Below the pieces are notes generated by a model. The model had not been told where the DNA came from and did not search any database. It saw only the letters and a program-made list of their open reading frames with translations. 37,922 nucleotides of DNA from Silicimonas sp. (lineage in GTDB: Bacteria > Pseudomonadota > Alphaproteobacteria > Rhodobacterales > Rhodobacteraceae). Below are positions 32,500 to 37,922 of the stretch, piece by piece (position 1 is the stretch's first letter; every line of letters starts with the position of its first letter). The DNA lies in the NCBI GenBank assembly GCA_022340315.1, contig JAJDOD010000114.1:1-37922 (forward strand), given 5' to 3'. The position numbers and the translations under genes were made by a program.

Positions 32500-32519
32500 T
32501 TTTGCAACCGGTTGCAAAA
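32500..32519. promoter_or_regulatory. LacI-family operator in the divergent inositol promoter (20-bp perfect palindrome)
   Basis: TTTTGCAACCGGTTGCAAAA is perfectly self-complementary. It contains the 14-bp core found before lacI. Lying 29 bases upstream of one operon start and 79 bases upstream of iolD, it can control both. TTGCAA at 32512 with TAACAG at 32535 (17-base gap) may be the iolD promoter, which the bound repressor would cover; that part is tentative. Confidence 0.88.
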
Positions 32520-32597
32520 TCCCTAGCGTCAGAATAACAGCAGCACAAGCGGCAACTTTCGGCTATGCCTGAGGCATAGGCTCCTAGGGAGGATGAC

Positions 32598-34451
32598 ATG
32601 AGCAAAACGATCCGGCTCACCACGGCGCAAGCCATCGTGCGTTATCTGGCAAACCAGTTCATCGAGATCGACGGTACCGAGCACCGCCTCTGCGGCGGCG
32701 GCTTCGGCATCTTCGGCCACGGCAATGTCACCTGCCTCGGCGAAGCGCTCTACGACCACAAGGACGCCCTGCCGCTCTACCGTGGCCAGAACGAACAAAG
32801 CATGGGCTTCGCCGCCGCGGCCTACGCAAAGTACTGGCTTCGCCGCCGCTTCATGTTCGCCACCGCCTCGGCCGGCCCCGGCACCGCCAACCTGATGACC
32901 GCCGCGGCGCTGTGCCATGCCAACCGCCTTCCGATGCTGATGCTCTGCGGCGACACGTTCATCACCCGGCTCCCCGACCCGGTGCTTCAGCAGCTCGAAC
33001 ATTTCGGCAATCCGGCCCTCGGCCTCAACGACGGCTTCAAGCCGGTCTCGCGCTTCTGGGACCGGATCACCCATCCCGCGCAGGTCATCCAGTCGCTTCC
33101 CGCCGCGATCGCCACCATGCTCGACCCGGCCGATTGCGGCCCCGCCTTCATCGCGCTGCCACAGGACGTGCAGGGCTGGACGTTCGACTACCCCTCCGAA
33201 CTCTTCACCAAACGCACACACCGCATCCGCCGCCAGGCGCCCGACACCCACGAGGTCGCGGACGCCATCGCAATGATCGAAGCGGCGGAACGCCCGATCA
33301 TCATCGCAGGCGGCGGCGTGCAGTATTCCGGCGCCGTCCCCGAACTCACCGCCTTCGCCGAGGCGCACGACATCCCCGTGGTCGAGACCATCGCCGGCCG
33401 TGCCAACCTGCTCGACACCCACCCGCTCAATATCGGCCCCATCGGCGTCACCGGCTCCGACAGCGCCAATGCCGTGGCCGAGGCGGCCGATCTGGTGATC
33501 GCCGTCGGCACCCGGCTGCAGGACTTCACGACCGGCTCGTGGACCGCGTTTTCCAAGGACGCCAAGTTCATCGGCATCAACGTCGGCCGCCACGACGCCA
33601 TGAAGCACCTGTCGCACCCTGTTGTCGGGGACGCGAAGTTGACGCTGCAAGCCCTTCAAACAGAATACAAAACACCCGCGAACTGGGTCTCCTTTGCGCA
33701 AGGCGAGCGCCAGAAATGGCAGGCCTACGTCGTCGAGAACGTCAAGCCCGGCAACCGCCCCAATTCCTATGCCCAGGCCATCGGCGTGGTGAACGACCTC
33801 TGCGGCCCGCGCGACCGGGTCGTGGCCGCCGCGGGCGGTCTGCCCGCCGAGGTCACCGCCAACTGGCGCACCCTCGACATCGGCACCGTCGATGTCGAAT
33901 TCGGCTTCTCCTGCATGGGTTACGAGATCGCCGGCGGCTGGGGCGCGCGGATCGCCCAATCCGAACAGGAACCCGATGCCGAGACAATCGTCTTCTGCGG
34001 CGACGGCTCTTACCTGTTGATGAACTCTGACCTCTACAGCTCTGTTCTGACGCAGAAAAAGATGATCGTCCTCGTCCTCGACAACGGCGGTTTCGCGGTC
34101 ATCAACAAGCTTCAGAACAACACCGGCAACGAAAGCTACAACAACCTCTTCACCGACGCGCCGACCATCCCGCAAGCCTTCGCCGTCGATTTCGAGGCCC
34201 ATGCCGCGTCGATGGGCTGCAACGCGGAAACCGTCTCGAACCCGACCGAATTGGGAGATGCCTTCAAACGCGCCCAGGCGGCGGACAAGACCTCCGTCAT
34301 CGTCATGAAAGTCGACGCCTACGAGGGCTGGACGACGGAAGGCCACACCTGGTGGGAAGTCGGCACCCCGCACGTGACCGATAACCCCAAGGTCGAGGCC
34401 GCCCACAAGGACTGGGAAGCCACACGCGAAAAGCAGCGCCGGGGCGTCTGA
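32598..34451 (+). CDS. iolD: 3D-(3,5/4)-trihydroxycyclohexane-1,2-dione acylhydrolase
   Basis: This 617-residue thiamine-diphosphate enzyme hydrolyses the cyclic dione to 5-deoxy-glucuronate. It starts TIRLTTAQAIVRYLANQFIEIDG and has GGFGIFGHGNVTCLGEAL, the ThDP Glu region RGQNEQSMGFAAAAYAK, FATASAGPGTANLMTAA and the ThDP/Mg motif FCGDGSYLLMN...VLDNGGFAVIN (GDG-x(~25)-NN type, here DNGG). Length is normal for IolD. ATG follows GGGAGGATGAC. It is the first gene of the plus-strand iolDCB-J operon and lies opposite the regulated dehydrogenase operon. Confidence in identity is high from overall pattern and context. Confidence 0.95.
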   Translation: MSKTIRLTTAQAIVRYLANQFIEIDGTEHRLCGGGFGIFGHGNVTCLGEALYDHKDALPLYRGQNEQSMGFAAAAYAKYWLRRRFMFATASAGPGTANLMTAAALCHANRLPMLMLCGDTFITRLPDPVLQQLEHFGNPALGLNDGFKPVSRFWDRITHPAQVIQSLPAAIATMLDPADCGPAFIALPQDVQGWTFDYPSELFTKRTHRIRRQAPDTHEVADAIAMIEAAERPIIIAGGGVQYSGAVPELTAFAEAHDIPVVETIAGRANLLDTHPLNIGPIGVTGSDSANAVAEAADLVIAVGTRLQDFTTGSWTAFSKDAKFIGINVGRHDAMKHLSHPVVGDAKLTLQALQTEYKTPANWVSFAQGERQKWQAYVVENVKPGNRPNSYAQAIGVVNDLCGPRDRVVAAAGGLPAEVTANWRTLDIGTVDVEFGFSCMGYEIAGGWGARIAQSEQEPDAETIVFCGDGSYLLMNSDLYSSVLTQKKMIVLVLDNGGFAVINKLQNNTGNESYNNLFTDAPTIPQAFAVDFEAHAASMGCNAETVSNPTELGDAFKRAQAADKTSVIVMKVDAYEGWTTEGHTWWEVGTPHVTDNPKVEAAHKDWEATREKQRRGV

Positions 34452-34473
34452 ACCACATGCACAATTCATCGGT

Positions 34474-34513
34474 CCCGAAATATCCCGGGGAGCGCGAGGG
34501 GCAGCGCCCCTCG
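34474..34513 (+). repeat. Intergenic palindromic repeat, copy 1 (iolD-iolC spacer)
   Basis: CCCGAAATATCCCGGGG is followed by the hairpin CGAGGGGC-AGC-GCCCCTCG (34495-34513). A close copy occurs at 36391-36440. No T-tract follows, so read-through to iolC is expected. Confidence 0.75.
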
Positions 34514-34542
34514 TGCCGCACAGAACCAGAGGCGACAGGTAA

Positions 34543-35523
34543 ATGAGCGCACTTCTCACCGGCATCGCGAAAAACGACTTCCTCATCGTCGGCCGCGCCG
34601 GCATCGACTTCTTCACCGATCCCGGCGTGACGCTGGAAGACTCGACCCGCATGACCGTCGACCTCGGCGGTTCCTCCGCCAACATCGGCGCGGGCATCTG
34701 CAAGCTCGGCGGCAAGGCCGCGCTTGTGACCCGCGTCTCGGATGACAGCATCGGCAGCTACTGCACCCGCCGCCTGCAGCACTACGGCGTCGACACCCGC
34801 TACGTCCGGACCATCGGCGGCGAATACCGCAACTCGCTTGCCGTCTACGAAAGCGTGACCGAGAACCACCGCAACGTCATCTACCGCAACGCCGCCGCCG
34901 ACTTCCAGATGGACGAGAGCGATGTCGAAGCCGTCGACTATTCAGCCTATGGCGCGCTCATCACCGCCGGCACCGTCTTCGCCGCCGACCCCTCGCGCTC
35001 GGCCACCTTCCGCGCCTTCGAGCTGGCGCGGGCGGCTGGCCTGCCGATCCTCTTCGACGTCGACTACCGCCCCTATTCCTGGCCCTCGGCCCAGGTCGCC
35101 AGCGACGTGCTCTCCCGTGCGGCCGAGCAATGCGACATGATCGTGGGCAATGACGAGGAATTCGGCTTCATGGCGGGCGACTACGACAAGGGCCTCGCCA
35201 AGGCCCGCGCGCTGTCGGAAACCACCGCCGAGATCGTCGTCTACAAGATGGGCCACGAGGGTGCCATCACCTTCACGAAAGGCGAGGAGATCCGCACCGG
35301 CATCTACCCCGTCGAGGCGCTCAAGCCGACCGGCGCGGGCGACAGCTTCATGGCAGGTCTCGTCACCTCGCTCGCTGGCGGCCACGACCTCAGGAGCGCG
35401 ATCCTCCGCGGCTCCGCCTGCGCCTCGATCACGGTCTCGAAACCCGGCTGCGCCCCCGCGATGGCCACGACCGGGGTTCTCGAAGACTTTCTCGCCACCC
35501 ACCCCGGCCCGACCACAGGATAA
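34543..35523 (+). CDS. iolC: 5-dehydro-2-deoxygluconokinase (PfkB family)
   Basis: This 326-residue kinase phosphorylates 5-dehydro-2-deoxygluconate at O-6. PfkB signatures are FLIVGRAGIDFFTDPG, VDLGGSSANIGAGICKLGGKAALVTRVSDD (first PfkB motif) and the catalytic LKPTGAGDSFMAGLVTSL (GAGD with Asp base). IVYKMGHEGAITF supplies the nucleotide-side strand. Length fits stand-alone IolC; it is not fused to the aldolase domain found in some proteobacteria. The 91-base spacer to iolD holds a palindromic repeat. The stop is 6 bases before iolB, suggesting coupling. Confidence 0.93.
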   Translation: MSALLTGIAKNDFLIVGRAGIDFFTDPGVTLEDSTRMTVDLGGSSANIGAGICKLGGKAALVTRVSDDSIGSYCTRRLQHYGVDTRYVRTIGGEYRNSLAVYESVTENHRNVIYRNAAADFQMDESDVEAVDYSAYGALITAGTVFAADPSRSATFRAFELARAAGLPILFDVDYRPYSWPSAQVASDVLSRAAEQCDMIVGNDEEFGFMAGDYDKGLAKARALSETTAEIVVYKMGHEGAITFTKGEEIRTGIYPVEALKPTGAGDSFMAGLVTSLAGGHDLRSAILRGSACASITVSKPGCAPAMATTGVLEDFLATHPGPTTG

Positions 35524-35529
35524 CGCCCC

Positions 35530-36369
35530 ATGCACATCGCTCCCTACGACAACCGGAACGAACCCATCGTCGATGTCGACGACGCCACGGTGCCGCTCAA
35601 CTACTTCAACATCGTCAAGCTGGAACCGGGCCAGGCCTTCACCTACCAGGTGCCTGGCTACGAGACCTGCATCGTCCCCGCCACCGGCACCGTCGATGTC
35701 GAGGTCGAGGGCTTCACCGCCCAAAACCTCGGCGGGCGCGGCGTTGACGTCTGGGACGGCGAGCCCGAAGGCGTCTACGTTCCCTCCGGCGCCAAGGCCA
35801 CGATCATCGGCAAGACGACCTGCGAAGTCTTCGTCGCCGGCGCGAAATACGACGAGACGCTCGAACCTTTCGCGGTCCGCAAGGACGAACTCGACCTCGT
35901 CCAGTACGGCTCGGATGACACCAAAACCCACCGGAAAATCAAACACATCCTCGGCCAGAAACAGCACGACAAGGTCGGCCGCCTGCTGGTCTCGGAACTC
36001 TTCACCGTCGGCGCCGGCGGCTGGTCGGGCTTCCCCAGCCACAAGCACGACACCGACCGCCTGCCGCTCGAGACCCGCCACGACGAAACCTACAACTTCC
36101 GCTTCCGCCCCAACCACGGCTCGGGCGTCCAGATGCTGCAGCGCGAGGACGGCAAACCGGGCGACGCCTATCACATCGTCGACGGCTCGACGATCTGCCT
36201 CGACCGCGGCTACCACCCCTGCGCGGCGCTTCCGGGCTACGAGATGTACTATTTCACCATCCTCGGCGGCCTCAGCCAGCGCAGCCTCGTGCAATACTTC
36301 CAGCCAACCCACGCCTACCAGATCGAAACCATCCCCGGCATCAAGGACATGATCGCCAAGTTCAAATGA
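35530..36369 (+). CDS. iolB: 5-deoxy-glucuronate isomerase
   Basis: This 279-residue bicupin enzyme converts 5-deoxy-glucuronate to 5-dehydro-2-deoxygluconate. The N-terminal cupin (about 20-120) includes LNYFNIVKLEPGQAFTYQVPGYETCIV. The C-terminal cupin (about 145-255) has GGWSGFPSHKHDTDRLPLETRHDETYNFRF, with HKH, E and a later H (GYHPCAA) as metal ligands. ETYNFRF and GYHPC are hallmark IolB motifs. Length is normal. It follows iolC by 6 bases and precedes the aldolase by 88 bases that contain the second palindromic repeat. Confidence 0.94.
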   Translation: MHIAPYDNRNEPIVDVDDATVPLNYFNIVKLEPGQAFTYQVPGYETCIVPATGTVDVEVEGFTAQNLGGRGVDVWDGEPEGVYVPSGAKATIIGKTTCEVFVAGAKYDETLEPFAVRKDELDLVQYGSDDTKTHRKIKHILGQKQHDKVGRLLVSELFTVGAGGWSGFPSHKHDTDRLPLETRHDETYNFRFRPNHGSGVQMLQREDGKPGDAYHIVDGSTICLDRGYHPCAALPGYEMYYFTILGGLSQRSLVQYFQPTHAYQIETIPGIKDMIAKFK

Positions 36370-36390
36370 CAGCCCCTGGATATTATTGGC

Positions 36391-36440
36391 CCGAAAATAT
36401 CCCGGGGTGAGGCCGCAGGCCGAGGGGCAGCGCCCCTTTT
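36391..36440 (+). repeat. Intergenic palindromic repeat, copy 2 (iolB-iolJ spacer)
   Basis: CCGAAAATATCCCGGGG, then GGCCGCAGGCC as a small stem, then AGGGGC-AGC-GCCCCT followed by TTTT. Compared with copy 1 it has an extra 10-base arm. With its T-run it also looks like an intrinsic terminator inside the operon, so expression of the aldolase may be lowered. Confidence 0.75.
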
Positions 36441-36457
36441 CAACGAAAGACACGCAC

Positions 36458-37285
36458 ATGCCCCTCGCCACGCTCGCAGAAGTCCTGCAACCCGCCCTGA
36501 AAGACGGCTACGCCGTCGCCGGCCTCGTCACCCTCGGCTGGGAGGACATGCGCGCCTTCGTCACCGCCGCCGAGGCCGAAAACTGCCCCGTCATCCTGCA
36601 GGCCGGCCCCTCCTGCCGCACGCACACCCCGCTGCCGGTCCTCGGCGCGATGTTCCGCCACCTCGCCGAACACGCCTCTGTTCCCGTCGTCGCCCATCTC
36701 GACCACGGCTATACATTCGAGGACTGCGCCGCCGCGCTGGACGCCGGCTTCACGTCGCTGATGTATGACGGCTCACGCAAGCCGCTCGCGCAGAACATCG
36801 ACGAGACCGCCCGTATCGCCGAGATGGCGCACGCCGCCGGCATCTCCTGCGAGGGCGAGATCGGCTTCGTCGGCTACGACGGCGGCGAAGCCTCCGCCGG
36901 CACCGACCCCGACGAGGCCGCCCGCTTCGCCCGTGAAACCGGCATCGACGCAATGGCCATCTCCGTCGGAAACGTACACCTGCAACAGGACCAGTCCGGC
37001 GGTCTCGACGAGGCACGCATCGCCGCCATCGACGCCGCAACCACCGTGCCGCTCGTCATCCACGGCGGCTCGGGCGTGCCCGCCGCCCAGCGGCTTCGGC
37101 TCGCCCGCGAAACGTCGATCTGCAAGTTCAACATCGGCACCGAGTTGCGCATGGCCTTCGGCCGCGCCCTCCGCGAGGCAGTGGCCAGCGACCCCGAGCG
37201 CTTCGACCGCGTGCAGATCCTTCGGGACGTGGAGGCGCCGCTGGAGGCTGCCGCACGCGCGGTCCTGCGGAACTTCAAACCGTAA
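36458..37285 (+). CDS. iolJ: Class II aldolase, probable 6-phospho-5-dehydro-2-deoxygluconate aldolase
   Basis: This 275-residue zinc-dependent aldolase would split 6-phospho-5-dehydro-2-deoxygluconate into dihydroxyacetone phosphate and malonate semialdehyde. Class II FBP-aldolase motifs are VPVVAHLDHGYTFEDC (Zn ligand H and catalytic D), YDGSRKPLAQNI, GEIGFVGYDGG with Glu, AMAISVGNVH and VPLVIHGGSGVP with a Zn His; KFNIGTELR closes the phosphate site. Length fits IolJ/GatY/KbaY rather than longer FbaA. ATG 36458 is chosen; the frame to 36386 covers the repeat. Inositol specificity is taken from the operon. The next enzyme, malonate semialdehyde dehydrogenase (iolA), is not in the window. 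Confidence 0.88.
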   Translation: MPLATLAEVLQPALKDGYAVAGLVTLGWEDMRAFVTAAEAENCPVILQAGPSCRTHTPLPVLGAMFRHLAEHASVPVVAHLDHGYTFEDCAAALDAGFTSLMYDGSRKPLAQNIDETARIAEMAHAAGISCEGEIGFVGYDGGEASAGTDPDEAARFARETGIDAMAISVGNVHLQQDQSGGLDEARIAAIDAATTVPLVIHGGSGVPAAQRLRLARETSICKFNIGTELRMAFGRALREAVASDPERFDRVQILRDVEAPLEAAARAVLRNFKP

Positions 37286-37602
37286 CGCGGCACTGCGGCA
37301 GCTTTCTCCGAGACCAGGACCCGAAAGCGCAATCGGGCAGGCGAATGCGCCGGAAGGCCTGCCGATCGACAGCACTGGCAACAAGCTGCTCGGCCAATCC
37401 CTGATGGCGCGCGACTTCGAGCGCCAGGTCGCCGAACTGCAGGTGCGGTTCGCCATTCTGAAGGGCTACAACGAACTTGGCATACCTATCACCGTGGCCG
37501 GAGAAAACTCCGTCCAGGGCAAGGGAAAATGCGGTCAGACCGCGATTTGTGCGACAAAGCCGCGGCTCACGACAAATCAGATCGCTAGGGCACAGGCCCC
37601 CG
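37286..37602. other. Intergenic stretch holding only the transposase remnant
   Basis: Between the aldolase stop and the PLP-enzyme stop (317 bases) no intact gene is seen. No clear terminator follows the aldolase. A 13-base inverted repeat, GCGGTC-AG-ACCGC type, lies near 37532 and might mark an IS end, but its partner was not found. Confidence 0.5.
37355..37560 (+). pseudogene. IS5-type transposase remnant with internal deletion
   Basis: Reading one frame from about 37355 gives GLPIDSTGNKLLGQSLMARDF, then ERQVAELQVRFAILKGYNELGIPITVAGE. 'IDSTG' is the middle DDE-region signature of IS5-group transposases ('vDSTGik'). 'LLGQ.LMARDF.RQVAE.QVR.A.LN.Y' is the C-terminal end in Rhodobacterales copies. 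They are normally more than 100 residues apart but here are adjacent, so an internal deletion has joined them. No start codon or N-terminus exists. This is a dead fragment; family call is from memory of the motif. Confidence 0.6.
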
Positions 37603-37922
37603 TCACATCCTTTCCAGGGACACCGCGATCGCTGCCCAAAGCTCTTCCACCGGCTCGCACCCCACCGACAGGCGCACCGCGCCCGGCGCCACCGCATCGC
37701 CCCAGCGCGCCCGCCGCTCGGCCGAGGAATGCACCCCCCCGAACGAGGTCGCGGGCTGCAACAGCGCGCAGCCGTCGATAAATGCCTCCGCGGCAGCCTC
37801 ATCGGCAAGTTCCAGATGGATGAGAAACCCGAACCGCAGCATCTGCGCCCTTGCAAGGTCATGCGCCGGATCGCCCGGCAGCCCCGGAAACCGCACCGCG
37901 ACCACCTTCGGGTGCGCCGCCA
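37603..37922 (-). CDS. Cys/Met-metabolism PLP-dependent enzyme, C-terminal fragment (runs off the window)
   Basis: Only the last about 105 residues are present; the gene continues past the window end. HPKVVAVRFPGLPGDPAHDLA, then LIHLELADEAAAEAFIDGCALLQPATSFGGVHSS and DAVAPGAVRLSVGCEPVEELW match the end of cystathionine gamma-synthase/beta-lyase-type enzymes. 'SfGGvES...R.svG.E...dL' is the family signature. The 'GGVHSS' replaces the more usual 'GGvESL'. The PLP lysine lies outside, so the reaction (synthase, beta-lyase or gamma-lyase) cannot be told. It is convergent with the transposase remnant. Confidence 0.85.
   Translation of the reverse strand, partial: AAHPKVVAVRFPGLPGDPAHDLARAQMLRFGFLIHLELADEAAAEAFIDGCALLQPATSFGGVHSSAERRARWGDAVAPGAVRLSVGCEPVEELWAAIAVSLERM

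Noticed and set aside
32529-34751. A 740-codon minus-strand open frame opposite iolD.
   Set aside because: It arises from high third-position GC of iolD; no domain or start signal supports it.
34942-36471. A 509-codon minus-strand frame opposite iolC and iolB.
   Set aside because: Composition is the mirror of the plus-strand genes and no family motif is seen.

Overview
The window is high-GC DNA with alphaproteobacterial character, most likely from a marine or salt-adapted member of the Rhodobacterales (Roseobacter-type). This rests on the protein families present, strong G/C preference at third codon positions, a complete glucosylglycerol osmolyte cluster, a myo-inositol catabolic cluster, and short palindromic intergenic repeats. 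It is inference; no rRNA or marker gene is present. I see no tRNA, rRNA, CRISPR array, prophage or intact insertion sequence.

Layout. (1) 1-2513: end of a fumarylacetoacetate-hydrolase-family gene, a small DMT-type membrane protein, a DJ-1/PfpI-family protein, and a divergent LysR regulator. (2) 2538-15160: the most unusual part. A minus-strand operon encodes a membrane Ser/Thr kinase, an FHA protein, a PP2C-type phosphatase and a protein that looks like a dynamin-type GTPase without its P-loop. A small secreted protein lies upstream. On the plus strand follow a second, paralogous membrane kinase, a PstS-like/OmpA fusion and a secreted PilJ-N/Cache-like protein. Together they suggest a phosphorylation system linking cytoplasmic FHA signalling to periplasmic sensing and the cell wall; that link is inferred from gene order and domains. 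(3) 15280-17434, minus strand: a ferric-reductase-like membrane protein, a Tat-exported intradiol-dioxygenase-like protein, and galU. (4) 17756-21171, plus strand: gpsA, a HAD phosphatase and ggpS in a tight operon, a complete route to glucosylglycerol. (5) 21178-26183, minus strand: five overlapping genes, yjbH-yjbF-AMP ligase-GNAT-acyl carrier protein, which tie an exopolysaccharide-export pair to an acyl-activation and transfer module. A small YjbE-like protein and an enoyl-CoA hydratase diverge from it. (6) 27547-37285: an inositol catabolism region. A LacI regulator with a co-translated GNAT protein faces two Gfo/Idh/MocA dehydrogenases flanking an IolE-like protein. Divergently, iolD, iolC, iolB and an iolJ-type aldolase run on the plus strand. 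The same inverted repeat, TGCAACCGGTTGCA, occurs upstream of lacI and, as part of a 20-bp perfect palindrome, in the divergent promoter region. (7) 37286-37922: a decayed IS5-type transposase fragment and the C-terminus of a Cys/Met-metabolism PLP enzyme.

Several starts were moved from the longest open frame to internal starts, using Shine-Dalgarno sites, signal peptides or operator overlap. All family calls are from reading motifs; no database search was run.
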